The notes under the pieces were generated by a model, which saw nothing but the letters and a program-made list of their open reading frames with translations, did not search any database and was not told the origin of the DNA. A program made the translations under genes and the position numbers. Shown here piece after piece: positions 22,495 to 34,950 of a stretch of 64,000 nt of DNA (within the stretch, counting starts at the first letter, position 1; every line of letters starts with the position of its first letter). Origin of the DNA: Charina bottae (lineage: Eukaryota > Chordata > Lepidosauria > Squamata > Charinaidae); assembly GCA_023362775.1 (NCBI GenBank), contig JALMGJ010000002.1:35241914-35305913 (forward strand), in the 5' to 3' direction.

Positions 22495-22794
22495 TAACTT
22501 AAAAACTTTTTAACATCTCTATATTGGATTTGATATTTATATTTTTATTTAAGAATATTGTTTTTATTGTATTTTAATCTTTATTTGTTCCAGTTTTATC
22601 GTAAACCACCCAGAATTGCTCTTTGAGTGAGATGGGCGGGTTTTTTTTTTCCTCATGTCAGAAGCACCAAGGCGCTTCAGTAGTGAAAGGATTTGCCAGT
22701 GACGTTGCCCGGGGGACGTCCAAAGAGGCTGCTTTCATGTCCCAGTGATTTTTCCCACTGAAGTGGTACCTATTTATCTAATGGATGAAATCTG

Positions 22795-22842
22795 AAACAT
22801 ACATACATACATACATACATACATACATACATACATACATAC
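22795..22842 (+). repeat. tetranucleotide microsatellite (CATA)n
   Basis: About twelve perfect ACAT units. Confidence 0.95.
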
Positions 22843-22984
22843 CACTAATGTTAATGTATTTTCCAAAACCAATTTAGAGAAAACATTATAGAGCAGCTCT
22901 GTTCGATCTCATTTTTAGATTAGATGAAAATCTCAGCCTCCTTTTCTTCTGTATCAATGTATGAAGCATAGACTTGGAATAAAA

Positions 22985-23312
22985 ACGTAAAGGTTCCCCC
23001 CACACATTTGTGCAGTTGTATCTGACTCTAGGGGCCAGTGCTCATCTCTGTTTCTAACTGAAGAGCCAGCACTGTCCGAAGAGCCAGCACTGTCTGCGGT
23101 CATGTGGTCGGCATGACGCGCGCGGAACGCTAACCAAAGTGGTACCTATTAAACTACTTGCATTTGCATGCTTTCGAATTGCTAGGTTGGCAAGACCTGG
23201 GGCGAGTGCAGGAGCTCACTCCATCACGTGGGGCTAGGAATTTGAACCTCTGCACTTGCAATCTTCCGATCAACATGCCAGGCATCTTACCTGCTGAGCC
23301 ACCACGCCCCCT
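22985..23312 (-). mobile_element. tRNA-derived SINE, antisense, near full length
   Basis: The reverse complement starts GGGGGCGTGGTGGCTCAGCA (box A) and has GGTTCAAATTCC (box B). It continues through the GCATGCAAATGCAAGTAG segment to a low-complexity tail. It is the same family as the plus-strand copy at 63031. The 300 bp before it (22661-22984) hold a further SINE-like piece and the microsatellite. Confidence 0.8.
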
Positions 23313-23801
23313 TGACTTGGAATACCCTCATATTAAAGTGTTACCATAACAACACATGAACGTAAGCAATGCCCTGCTGGATCGGACCCCTGGCCCATCC
23401 TGTCTAGTGGTCTGTTCGCACAGCGGTCAACCAACTGCACAAGGAAGCCCTCTAGTCTCCCAGCAGATGTCCTTCAGAGGCAATCCCGCTGCCATCAGGG
23501 CTAATAGCAATTTGTCCCCAGGACTTCCATGAATTGGTCCAACCCTTTTTTGATGCCAGCCAAGCTGGTAGTCAGCAGCATGTCTTGTGATAGCAAATTC
23601 CAAGTGTTATTATGTGTTGTGTGAAAAAATATTTCCTTTTGTCTATACTGATTCTTCTGGCATTCAATTTCATTGGGTGACCTCTGGTTCTAGGATTTTG
23701 GGAAGGGGAAATAGCTCCTCCTTGTCTACTTCATCCACACCATGCATAATTTTGTTTGCCTGAATCATCTCCCCTCTCATTCGCCTCCTTTCTAGAGAAT
23801 G

Positions 23802-26800
23802 GGACGTCTCCCATTCTCCCCCATTTGTTAGAGGTGGCAGAGGCCTGGGGTCCCCCTGGTATGAGAGCGGTATCCCTCTTGGGTGTGAGAGACCCTGGGG
23901 GAGGCCAGAGTTGTATGATTGTATATTAGAGTGCCCGCCCCTGAGTGAGAGACAGGTTGTGGGCAGGAGTGGATGGTGCCCCTTCGACCAGTGAGAGAAG
24001 CTGAAGGGGCGCGTAGTGAGTGTGGAGTGAGTGGTTAGGGGGTGGTTAGGTTCTACTGGCGCCGAAACCATATGCTGGTATGCTGGTGACCGTACTGCCC
24101 CCTGAGGTTGACTGAGTTAGGAAGATGTGTGCATGGGAGAGGGGCCCCTGTTTCAATCTAGGGTTTTCGGAGGTCCGGTGGTGGAGGCAACTGGGCCTCG
24201 TAACTCTAGGGGCTCTGGGGCAGATGGTCCTATTGAAGTGGTGATGGGTCGGGGATGTTATGGCAGGAACCGGAGGGCAGGCCATCGTTGGGGAAGATGC
24301 CCCCGGTGTTTATTACCGGTGGTGTGTTCCGGCCCTCCGGGTTCAAACCTAGGCCCTGGTCAGCGGATCCTCGAGTGCCCTGATTTCCGGCTGTTGATGC
24401 TTAATGCCAGGTCAGTTAATAACAAGGGCCCCCTCATATGTGATTTGATCGCGGAGGAGGGGGCCGACCTGGCATGTATTACCGAGACCTGGCTGGGCCC
24501 TGGAGGAGGGGTTGCCCTCTTGGAGATCTGCCCGGCCGGGTTTCAGGTATGGCACCAGCCGAGACATCGGGGTAGGGGAGGCGGGGTGCCAGTTGTCATC
24601 CAAGAGTCTATAGTGGCCTTCAGGGGCATGGCTCCATAGGTGGCCGGATGTGAGACTCTGTTCTTCAAGTTGGGTTCCCGAGAGCAGTTGGGAGTGTTGC
24701 TGCTGTACCAGCCTCCCTGCTGCGTAGCAACCTCCCTGCCCGAGCTGCTGGAGGCTGTTTCGGGGTTGGCGGTGGAATTCCCCAGACTTATGGTTCTGGG
24801 GGATTTCAACCTGCCGTCCCTGGGACGTGCCTCAGAGGCAGCTCGGGAGTTCATGGCTACCATGGCAGCCATGGGCCTGGTCCAGATTATCCAGGACCCA
24901 ACTCGAGACAGTGGTCTCACTCCGGACTTGGTTTTCCTGTCAGAGCAGTGGCAAGGTGATCTGGGGGGAGAGTTGCATCTTTCCCCGTTGTCATGGTCGG
25001 ATCATGCCCTGGTGACCCTTAGATTCTCATATGCTGCCCCACTCCGCAGGGAGGCTGGACCTATTCGATCGGTCTGCCCCCAGCAACTAATGGACCCGAT
25101 AGGGTTTCAGAGGGAGCTGGGGGTTATATCCGAGGATCTTCTGCATGGTCCAGTGGAGGTCCTGGCCACAGCTTGGAATAAGGAAGTGGCCGGGGCCTTG
25201 GACAGGATCGCGCCTATGCGGCCTCTCTTGTCCCATCTGACCCGATACTCCCCATGGCTTACGGAGGAGTTGAGGGTGCTGAAAAGGGTTAAGAGATGTC
25301 TAGAGCGCCGCTGGAGGAAGACAAAGACCGAACCCGACCGAACACAAGCTAGAGCCGCGGTTAAGGCCTACCTTGTGGCAGTAAGAGTGGCGAAACATCA
25401 ATATTTCTCCGCTCTTATTGCATCCGCAGAATGCCGCCCGACGGCCCTGTTTAGGATTACTCGATCTCTCCTAGGTAAGGTGGGGCCGGTGACCCACCTT
25501 CAGGGCTGTGCGGAGGAATTTTCAGAGCATCTGACGGATAAAATCGCTCGGATCCGTTCTAAGTTGGACTCCAAGCGTGATACACGGTCTGGGGAGATGC
25601 CAAGGGAACGTCTTTGCCCGATTATCTGGGAACGGTTTGATCCTGTTGGGCCTGAGGAAGTGGACAGGATCCTTCGGACTGTAAGGGCCACTACTTGTCA
25701 TCTTGACCCATGCCCCTCCTGGCTGGTGAAAGCAGCCAGGGAGGTGACATGTGGTTGGGTCCATGTGATGGTTACTGCATCCTTGGGAGAGGGAGTGTTC
25801 CCGGCAGCTTTTAAGGAAGCGCTGGTGCACCCCCTCCTCAAGAAGCCATCACTGGACCCTATAGTGTTGGACAATTTTCGTCCTGTCTCCCACCTCCCCT
25901 TTCTGGGGAAGGTTGTTGAGATAGTGGTGGCATTACAGCTCCAGAGGATTCTGGATGATATGGATTATCTAGACCCCTTTCAGTCAGGGTTCAGGCAGGG
26001 ATATGGGGTAGAAACTGCATTGGTCGCACTTACTGATGATCTCTGGCGAGCGCGGGATGGAGGCAGTGCATCCATCCTGGCTCTTCTTGACCTCTCAGCC
26101 GCTTTCGATACCATCGACCATGGTATCCTTTTGGGACGGCTTAGGGGGTTGGGGGTGGGCGGCGTGGTTTTGCACTGGTTCACCTCCTTCCTCCAGGGCC
26201 GATCCCAATCGGTGGTAATAGGAGATGAGAGATCCGACCCTCGGCCCCTACTTTGTGGGGTGCCGCAGGGTTCGGTTCTCTCCCCTCCCCTATTTAATAT
26301 CTACATGAAACCGCTGGGTGAGATCATCCGCCAACACGGGATGAGGTATCATCAATATGCTGATGATACTCAACTATATATCTCCATCCCAGGCAAGTTA
26401 AGTGATGCAGTGACTGCCCTTTCTCAGTGTCTGGAGGCTGTGGGGACCTGGATGGGGAACAACAGGCTTCAGCTGAACCCTGGTAAGATGGAGTGGCTGT
26501 GGATTGATGGTGCCTCGAGATCCAGAGAGTTGTCATCTTTAGATCTGGGCGGGGTGGCACTACCCCGTTCAGACACAGTGCAGAACCTGGGTGTCCTTCT
26601 GGACTCACGACTCCTGCTTGAAGAGCAGGTGGCAGTCATGGCCAGAAGGGCATTTATACAACTTCGAGTTGTACGCCAGCTACGCCCTTTCCTGGACCGA
26701 GACGCCCTCTGGACAGTCACTCATGCCCTGGTCATCTCCCATATAGACTATTGTAATGCACTCTACATGGGGCTACCCTTGAAGAGTATCCGGAAGCTTC

Positions 26801-27437
26801 AACTGGTCCAGAATGCGGCTGCACGTGTAGTTATGAGTGCCCCAAGATCGGCACATGTGACACCTCTACTTCGCGAGCTGCATTGGTTACCAGTTTGCTT
26901 CCGGGTCCAATTCAAGGTGTTGGTTGTCACCTTTAAAGCCCTACATGGCATGGGACCAGGTTACCTAAGGGACCGCCTCGTCCCCAGAGCATCGACCCGC
27001 CCCACTCGGTTATGCAGAGAGGGCTTGCTACGGACCCCGTCTACAAGAGAATTCCATCTGATGGGGTCCAGGAAGCGGGCATTTTCTGCAGTGGCACCCG
27101 CCCTCTGGAATATTCTGCCCCTGGAGGTGAGGCAAGCCCCTACACTGATGACCTTCCGAAAACAACTGAAGACCTGGCTCTGCCACCTCGCTTGGGATGG
27201 GAGGAGTAATAGCTCCTCTTGGGGATGGCTTGCTCCGTAGAGTTCTTTTAAACTTAACATCAGAGCCTCTTGGGTTTTATATATTTAATTAATTTATATA
27301 GATATACATTTATGTACGGTATTTTATATGCTTTTATATGTTTTAATTGTCAACTTTGTGTAAACCGCCCAGAGTCCCCTCTGTGGGGGGAGATGGGCGG
27401 TGATATAAGTATGATAAATAAATAAAATAAATAAATA
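23802..27437 (+). mobile_element. L2-clade LINE, near full length
   Basis: Inserted into the CR1 (CR1 reads TTTCTAGAGA before it and AAAAAAAGCCCC after it). It has a GC-rich 5' region of about 500 bp and one long ORF. A short 3' UTR with ACCGCCCAGAGTCC follows, then an (AAAT)n tail. Confidence 0.88.
24127..27240 (+). pseudogene. L2 ORF2 (endonuclease-reverse transcriptase) with one in-frame stop
   Basis: A single frame runs from 24127 to TAG at 27238-27240, broken only by TAG at 24637-24639. The endonuclease starts near LLMLNARSVNNKGP (24395) and includes ITETWL, VLGDFNLP and SDHALV, the AP-endonuclease motifs. The reverse transcriptase follows, with LLDLSAAFDTIDH (26090), VPQGSVLSP (26260) and HQYADDTQLY (26360). 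The stop falls inside the endonuclease and is one transition away from CAG (Gln). Without it the element would code for a complete protein, so inactivation appears recent. No ORF1 was recognised upstream. Confidence 0.88.
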
Positions 27438-27508
27438 AAAAAAGCCCCACATGTTGCCACCTTTCCTTACAGGAAAGCTGCTCCAGCTCGTGATCACCTT
27501 GGTTGTCC

Positions 27509-27798
27509 TAATCAACAACCAGATATGCAAAGATTAACACCAAGATTAGCACCAGATGAGCAATCAAACAACACAATAGACCTTAATCAAGGAACTATTA
27601 ACTCAGTCAATCAACCAAGCAGCAAACAACAACCCAATCAAGGAGAGTACAACACCCCCACCAACACAGGCAGGACAAGCCAGGGTATATAAACAGAGAG
27701 CAAGTACCACTCCCTTTTCGCACTGAAGATGTTGCCTAGCCTGGCAATGAAATGTCTGCCAGAAAACAACAAGGCTCAGAGAGCACCAAGGACTCCAC
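27509..27798 (+). mobile_element. Penelope-type terminal segment with 16-bp target duplication
   Basis: A 290-bp segment absent from the CR1 consensus order, bounded by ATCACCTTGGTTGTCC (27493-27508) and ATCACCTTGGTTGCCC (27799-27814). It has no coding potential. It is assigned to Penelope-like elements because it carries a hammerhead-like fold as the other PLE ends here do; the family assignment is an inference. Confidence 0.55.
27715..27766 (+). ncRNA. hammerhead-ribozyme-like motif
   Basis: Stem I can form between TTTTC.GCA (27715-27722) and TGC.GAAAA (27757-27766). CUGAAGA is at 27723-27729, stem II is TTGCC/GGCAA, and GAAA is at 27749-27752. A GUC cleavage triplet follows at 27754-27756. 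All catalytic core positions are present. Confidence 0.6.
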
Positions 27799-28224
27799 AT
27801 CACCTTGGTTGCCCTCATGTGAACCTTCTCTAGCTCCACTGTATCCTTTTTGAGGTGTGGCAATCAGAACTGCACACAGTATTCCAGATGCGATTGAACC
27901 ATTGATTTATAAACAGTAAGGGCATTATGACATGGGCATCTCTATTCACATTGCTGTTTCTTATCGCCCCTAACATGCAGTGGCCTTTTTTACAGTGGAT
28001 GCATACTGTGTTGACACCCTCATTGAACTGTGTAGTAACACTCCAAGATCTTTTTCTGCAGTGGTCACTGCTAGCTCTGGTTCCATTAATTGAGTCCACT
28101 GTCGTGGAGATAGGCGCTGATAAATTCGAATAATAAGTAAATAAATAAAATTTTGGGCACCAATGTGCATCACTTGACTCTTGCTCATGTTGAATGACAC
28201 CTGCCATCTTGATGTTGTTGTTGT

Positions 28225-31200
28225 TCAGTCGTTTACTCGTGTCCGACTCTTCGTGACCTCATGGACCATAGCACGCCAGGCCTTCCTGTCCTCCACTGTC
28301 TCTCGGAGTTTACTCAAATTCATGTTCATTACATCGGTGATGCTATCTAACCATCTCATCCTCTGCCGTCCCCTTCTCCTTTTGCCCTCAGTCTTTCCCA
28401 GCATCAGGGTCTTTTCCAGTGAGTCCTCTCTTCGCATTAGGTGGCCAAAGTATTTGAGCTTCAGCTTCAGCATCTGTCCTTCCAATGAGCAGTCAGGGTT
28501 GATTTCCTTTAGGATTTACTGGTTTGACCTCCTTGCAGTCCAAGGGACTCTCAAGAGTCTTCTCCAGCAACACAGTTCGAAAGCATAAATTCTTCGGCGC
28601 TCAGCCTTCCTTATGGTCCAACTCTCACAGCCATACATTACTACTGGAAAAACCATAGCTTTAACTATACGGACCTTTGTTGGCAAGGTGATGTCTCTGC
28701 TATGCTGTCTAGGTTTGCTTTCCTCCCAAGGAGCAAGCGTCTTTTAATTTCATGGCTGCAGTCACCGTCTGCGGTGATCTTGGAGCCCAAGAAAATAAAA
28801 TCTGTCACTGCTTCCATTTCTTCCCCTTCTATTTGCCAGGAAGTGATGGGACCAGATGCCATGATCTGGGTTTTTTTAATGTTGAGTTTCAAGCCAGCTT
28901 TTGCACTCTCCTCTTTCACCCTCATCAAGAGGCTCTTTAGTTCCTCTTCACTTTCTGCCATTAGGGTGGTATCGTCTGCATATCTGAGGTTGTTGATATT
29001 TTTCCTGGCAATCTTAACTCCGGCTTGTGATTCATCCAGCCCGGCGTTTCTCATGATGTACTCTGCATATAAGTTAAATAAGCAGGGTGATAATATACAG
29101 CCTTGTCGTACTCCTTTCCCAATTTTGAACCAGTCAGTTGTTCCATGTCCGGTTCTAACTGTTGCTTCTTGACCCACATACAGGTTTCTCAGGAGACAGG
29201 TAAGGTGGTCTGGTACTCCCATCTCTTTAAGACTTTGCCACAGTTTGTTGTGATCCACACAATCAAAGGCTTTAGCGTAGTCAATGAAGCAGAAGTAGAT
29301 GTTTTTCTGGAACTCTCTTGCTTTTTCCATGATCCAGCAAATGTTGGCAATCTGATCTCTAGTTCCTCTGCCTCTTCGAAACCCAGCTTGCACTTCTGGT
29401 AGTTCTCGGTTCACATGCTGCTGAAGCCTAGCTTGTAGGATTTTGAGCATAACCTTGCTGGCATGTGAAATGAGCGCAATTGTACGGTAGTTTGAACATT
29501 CTTTGGCATTGCCTTTCTTTGGAATTGGAACGTAAACTGACCTTTTCCAATCCTGTGGCCACTGTTGAGTTTTCCAAATTTGTTGGCATATTGAGTGCAG
29601 CACTTTAACAGCATCATCTTTTAGGATTTTAAATAGCTCAGCTGGGATACTGTCTTCTCCACTAGCTTTGTTGTTAGTAATGCTTCCTAAGGCCCACTTG
29701 ACTTCACTCTCTAGGATGTCCGGCTCAAGCTCAGTGACCACACCATCATATTTATCAGGGATATTAAGATCTTTCTTGTATAGTTCTTCTGTGTATTCTT
29801 GCCACCTCTTCTTAATCTCTTCTGCTTCTGTTAGGTCCCTGCCTTTTTTGTCCTTTATCATGCCCATCTTTGCACAAAACGTTCCCTTGATATCTCCGAT
29901 TTTCTTGAAGAGATCTCTAGTCTTCCCCATTCTATTGTTTTCCTCGATTTCTTTGCATTGTTCATTTAAGAAGGCCTTCTTATCTCTCCTTGCTATTCTC
30001 TGGAATTCTGCATTCAGTTGTTTATATCTTTCCCTTTCTCCCTTGCCTTTTGCTTCCCTTCTTTCCTCAGCTATTTGTAAAGCCTCATCAGTCAGCCACT
30101 TTGCTTTCTTGCATTTCTTTTTCTTTGGGATGGTTTTAGTTGCTGCCTCCTGTACAATGTTACGAACCTCCATCCATAGTTCTTCAGGCACTCTGTCTAC
30201 CAGATCTAATCCTTTAAATCTATTCCTCACCTCCACTGTATATTCATAAGGGATATGATTTAGGTCATACCTGATTGGTCTAGTGCAGAGCTTTCCAAAC
30301 TGTGTGTCGCGACACAAAAGTGTGTCACCGCACACAGCGTGGTGTGTCACCACACCACCCGGAAGCGGCGGCGCGCGCGTGCACGGCGACCGGCATGCAC
30401 GCGCGCGCCACCGCATGCCCCCCACGCTTCATGCCCTCCCCGCGCTGCCACCGTGCACGCGCGCACCGCCGCACGCCCCCCGTGCCGTCGCCATGCGCGC
30501 GCGCTGCTGCACGCCCCCCCACACCGTCACCGTGCGCGCGCGCACCACCGCTACCGCTGGTGTGTCGCCAGCGGCAGCACTTTGAAAAGCCCTGGTCTAG
30601 TGGTTTTCTCTACGTTCTTCAATTTAAGCCTAAATTTTGCAATAAGAAGCTCATGATCTGAGCCACAGTCAGCTCCAGGTCTTGTTTTTGCTGATTGTAT
30701 AGAGCTTCTCCATCTTTGGCTGCAAAGTATATAATCACTCTGATTTCGGTATTGACCATCTGGTGATGTCCATGTGTAGAGTCGTCTCTTGTGTTGTTGG
30801 AAAAGAGTGTTTGCTATGACCAGCGTGTTCTCTTGACAAAACTCTATTAGCCTTTGCCCTGCTTCATTTTGTACTCCAAGGCCGAACTTGCCTGTTATTC
30901 CGGTTATTTTTTGACTTCCTACCTTAGCATTCCAGTCCCCTATGATGAAAAGGACATCTTTTTTTGGTGTTAGTTCTAGAAGGTGTTGTAGGTCTTCATA
31001 GAACCGGTCAACTTCAGCTTCTTCGGCATCAGTGGTTGGGGCATAGACTTGGATCACTGTGATGTTGAATGGTTTGCCTTGGATTCGAACTGAGATCTTT
31101 CTGTCGTTTTTGAGGTTGTACCCCAGTACTGCCTTTCCCACTCTTTTATTGACTATGAGAGCTACTCCATTTCTTCTAAGGGATTCTTGCCCACAGTAGT

Positions 31201-31615
31201 ATATATAATGGTCTCCTGAACTAAATTCGCCCATTCCTGTCCATTTTAGTTCGCTGATTCCCAATATTTCGATGTTCAATCTTGTCATCTCATGTTTGAC
31301 CACATCCAACTTACCTTGATTCATAGTTCTTACATTCCAGGTTCCTATGCAATATTGTTCTTTACAGCATCGGACTTTCCTTCCACTTCCAGACACATCC
31401 ACAACTGAGCGTCCTTTCGGCTTTGGCTCAGCCGTTTCACACTTTCTGGAGCTACTCGGAATTGCCCTCCGCTCTTCCCCAGTAGCATTTTGGACACCTT
31501 CCGACCTGAGGGGCTCATCTTCCGGCGTCATATCTTTTAGCCTTTTGATACTGTCCATGGGTTTTCTTGGCAAGGATACTGGAGTGGTTTGCCATTCCCT
31601 CCTCCAGTGGACCAC
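28225..31615 (-). pseudogene. BovB ORF2 (APE endonuclease and reverse transcriptase), two lesions
   Basis: The endonuclease reads from 31615 with GTWNVRTMNQGKLDVVKHEM, GISELKWTG, VLFIIGDWNAKVGS, NQSDYIL and GSDHELL, a complete AP-endonuclease motif set. The frame is then interrupted by the hAT insertion (30286-30594). RT resumes at RYDLNHIPYEYTVEVRNRFK and contains FIDYAKAFDCVDH, RQGCILSPCLFNLY and RYADDTTLM. A small deletion near 28695-28710 shifts the frame after LLLGRKANLDSI. The C-terminal part reads from 28485 (KLKYFGHLMRRED) to 28225. The family is known for horizontal transfer among vertebrates. This copy is inactive but young. Confidence 0.9.
30286..30594. mobile_element. GC-rich hAT MITE inside BovB, 8-bp target duplication
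   Basis: The inverted ends are CAGAGCTTTCCAAACTGTG and (reverse complement of the right end) CAGGGCTTTTCAAAGTGCTG. GTCTAGTG lies on both sides (30278-30285 and 30595-30602). The interior is extremely CpG-rich with alternating GCGC tracts. The same family appears at 51519 and 53197. Open frames through it are compositional. Confidence 0.88.
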
Positions 31616-32350
31616 GTTTTGTCAGAACTCTCCATCATGACCTGTTCTTCTTGACCTGACTTCATTGAGTTACGCAAGCCCCTTCGCCACAACAAGGCAG
31701 TGATCCATGAAGGGGGCCATCTTGATGCCCACTCCCTAATGTGCAGGGATCCTTTGGGGTCCTTTGCTTGGAGTACATTATTTTTACTTCTCTGAACAAT
31801 TTAGTGTCATGAGCAAACCTGGCTATTCCACTAGTCATGCCTAATTACCAATCATTTATATAGATGCCAAAAAAGCACCGGTCCTAGGACAGAAACCTGG
31901 GGGATCCCTCCATTGTGATAAATGTCCATTTGTTTTCTCTTCTTTAGCCAGTTGCTTTTCCACAGGACGACCTGCTCTTTCATGCCATGGCTCATAAGCT
32001 GACTGAGAAGTCTTGATGAGGGAGTTTATCAAAGGCTTTTTGAAAATCTAAGGCAGTAATGACTACTGGCTTGCCCTTAGCCACATATTTATTAACAAAA
32101 TAAAATTTTTGTACCTCAAAAAACTAGCAGACAGGAGCCATGTTGGGTATCCTTGAGCAAAGATTCTCCAGATGTTTGATAATTTGAAATATAAGTTTAT
32201 ATTATTTATATTTGGCGGTGACTAAATTTGAAAAATAAATAAATTAATAAATTTGATCTTTCATGGCACTTCCCAACTATCTTCCCTGGAACAGATATTA
32301 AGATGGCAGGCCCATAATCTCCTGGATCTCCCCGAGAGCCTTTTTTAAAC

Positions 32351-32734
32351 ATTGGTGGCCAACTTTCAATCCTTAATGACAGAGGCCGAGTATGGAGACA
32401 GGTTCCATCTTTGGTTACACATCCTCCTTAGGACCCTTATTCTCCGTAACAGAAAAGGAGCTGCCACCTTTTGAGGGGGACTCTCTGCCTCTCCTGCCTA
32501 TTCCAGGAGAAACCCCTTGGCCTCGAGGGATCAAACTCTTTCCTTGAGCACCATGTTCTCTGTCCAGCAGTCAGATAATCTTCTCTTCTTCTGAACTGTC
32601 CAGAGCCATTGGAAGTTGGCAGCATAATAAATAAATAAATAATAGTAATGCACGTGACACTCAGTGAAGTATACTATATATGTCCCACACCACTGTGGCT
32701 ATCTATCTTTATATCTATAAAGCTGTAGAGAGGT
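32351..32734. other. no gene recognised
   Basis: Possibly the upstream remainder of the CR1. Nothing else recognised; an ATAAATAAATAA run at 32625-32642. Confidence 0.4.
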
Positions 32735-33905
32735 GGAAGGGGCCACTGATATTCTGGACTCCAGCATACTGTATATATATATGCTCAGTGCAGATATCCA
32801 AATTCACACGTATCCTATACAGACAGCCTTTGCTTTAATGCATCCAATGAAGGGAAGCCTGCCCCTTTCAACATCCAAGATCAGAAACTATCTGCTTGTA
32901 ACATACATCTATTAGTCAGAGACCCGGGGAAAATTCATATTGCCAGGGTGTGATTCTGCCATAGTTAGACCGAGGTAGGAGAAGCCCCTTAGTCCTCCAG
33001 GAAATACAGATTTTTGGCTGGCCATGTCTTCCATACCAGCTGTGTCATAATGGCCTGATAACTTTCAAACTTCCAAATTCTGCCTTCTGAGCCAAAAGAA
33101 CATGCACTCTGCCCTGTCCTATATCAACACTTGTGGCAATGGGCCTAGAGTTCAGTTCAGTTCAGTTCAGTTCAATTGTTGTTCTGAGCGCCAGTTGTAA
33201 CAAATGAGATAAAACCTGCACAAAAGTGGCCAAACATTCAAAAAATAGACTAAAATGTTCAAAAATCAGTAAAAACATTAAGAGAGTGTTATTACAGCAA
33301 ATAAAATATTAGAAAACATTAGGAACATTAGTTTTCATGGTGACCATAGACAGAAATGATTGTGGTCTTTTATTTTGTGGAGGAAAGAAGACTTTGTAAC
33401 AGGTGCCTCTAATGGTTGGTCAGGATATTTCCCTTACTGAATACACAGTACTTATTCTGGGGTGTCTGCCCTGAATGTAGGAAGGGGTCTCATCCATACC
33501 AGGACAGGGTGGGAAGGAATTCCAAAGTTCTCACTGGCTAATGAAAAGCTGTTCAGCTGTCTTAGAGTATTACAAACTTTAGCATCTCAAGAATAAGTTT
33601 GGTGAGTAAAAGGAAGTCAAACTTTCCTGTTGGTCCCTTGATGGAACAATCAAACTGGAATTATGCTCATGGTAACAAAAAATTGTTTCTCTAGCTGAGC
33701 ATCTGCAGACCACGTCATATTGAGAGTCCACTGTGATTCCATCTCCCTTTATAACCAATGAAATCATGGTGATTTATTCTGTCTCTAGGAAAGCCTATGG
33801 GATGCTCACCCACCGCTGTTCCCAGTCATCCCTGAAACCATGATAAGGAATACTTAGGAACCCCCCCAAAAGCAAACTTGATAAATATTTGGTATCTCCC
33901 GTGAA
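32735..33905 (+). repeat. V2R upstream flank, copy 2 of duplicated block
   Basis: Collinear with 4690-5880. It contains a copy-specific insertion beginning with an (AGTTC)n run at about 33150-33172 and ending near 33325. Similarity stops just before the place where exon 1 would lie. Confidence 0.8.
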
Positions 33906-34945
33906 TCTGATTGTTGGATCTAAATGCTATTGCCAGCGCTTCTATAGCTGGGATGAATAATAAAAGTGGTAAGGGTATGTCTTAAATTTGTAATAGAATC
34001 TGAATCATAAGCCTTATCTGACTTTAGTTGGTCCACAAGTATGACCCTGTTGATATTCCATATTCTTGGCGTACACTCTTGGCATTCTGGACTTCTCCCT
34101 CCCAGGATCACCCACCTCCATACACCATGAAGAGGCAGTAAAGCAGCACTTGGGGATGGGTGGGTTGAGCACATATCTTTGTCTCTATCAACATTCAATA
34201 ACCTGTCATCTGATTTCTGTTAACAAATGATCACATTCCCTGGAATCCAATAAGAATCTGCTTGAATCCCTGATATTTAGAGGCTGGTTACATTGGAAAG
34301 AGAGGTTGAGGGAACAGGCCTAGATTTCATGCCACCCAAAACAGAAAGCCATTTGTCCAGCTGCTCCAAGGCTTATAGAAGGGGATGAGGACTTAAAAAA
34401 CAAAAATGTTACCGATTATTTATTTATTTATTTATTTACTTACTTATTTATTTATTTATTTATTTATTATTTGGATTTATCCCCGCCCATCTCTACCGTG
34501 GTAGACTCTTATTATATAATCAGACAATGCCTACTGATGGCACAAATGGTATTGTGAATTTTTCAGTGTCTAACTACAATTAACAATAAACTGGACACTC
34601 TAAAAGAGACCTTTATTAAGCTTACATGCAGTCACCCAAATACTACTGCTGAGTCATAACATTACTGGCATTAATAAATGAAACAAACAAGCATTTTAAA
34701 GGATAACATGGTCTCTTATTGGTTAAAAATGAGTAAGAAGAGGCAGAATAAGGATAACAACTTGAGAATGAGAGAAGAACCGCAACCATCAGTAGAAGCA
34801 GGTTCGTTTCTCATTGTATCATAAACGAGAGATTTATTTACAGCTGAAGAAGCAAGAAAGCTTTTGATAATTTGGAATGTCCTTTTGTATTCATGGCCTT
34901 CAATTGCAGCTTGGATTTTCTCAAATGAATAGAATGAACAAGAGG
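33906..34945. other. unassigned DNA with a (TTTA)n/L2 tail
   Basis: 34417-34510 is an L2 3' terminus (ATTTATCCCCGCCCATCTCT after a TTTA array). The rest shows no gene. No V2R exon 1 was found here. Confidence 0.5.
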
Positions 34946-34950
34946 CCATG

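Larger units (their letters stand above)
20878..22660 (+). mobile_element. L2 LINE fragment, decayed, split by a Penelope insertion
   Basis: It corresponds to the RT half of the better L2 at 23802-27437, starting at the GVFPAAFKEAL region and passing through HQYADDTQLY (near 21420). Several frameshifts and stops make it inactive. The 3' UTR resumes after the insertion at 22506 and includes the AAACCACCCAGAATTGCTCT segment typical of this L2 tail. Confidence 0.85.
28215..31715 (-). mobile_element. full-length BovB (RTE) LINE with 12-bp target duplication
   Basis: The 5' end (minus) begins CCCCTTCATGGATCACTGCC, the same as the copy at 56049-57596. The 3' end has the GACTGAACAACAACA tail. GCCATCTTGATG is duplicated at 28203-28214 and 31716-31727. 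It is inserted into the CR1 and itself hit by a hAT MITE at 30286. Confidence 0.92.
23350..32350 (-). mobile_element. CR1-type LINE, antisense, split by three insertions
   Basis: Four pieces read on the minus strand form one CR1: 31728-32350, 27799-28214, 27438-27508 and 23350-23801. Minus translation includes MSFNMSKSQVMHIG and TTAEKDLGVLLHS (the CR1 RT thumb) and NKIMHGVDEVDKEE near the 3' end. The pieces are separated by an L2, a PLE segment and a BovB; two junctions carry target duplications. All pieces contain stops. Confidence 0.8.

Noticed and set aside
30283..30661. Arginine/alanine-rich open frames in three frames
   Set aside because: They lie in the CpG-rich hAT MITE and reflect base composition.
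33906..34945. Exon 1 of the second V2R copy
   Set aside because: Searched for the signal-peptide/NPGDF pattern between the duplicated flank and the intron block; not found.
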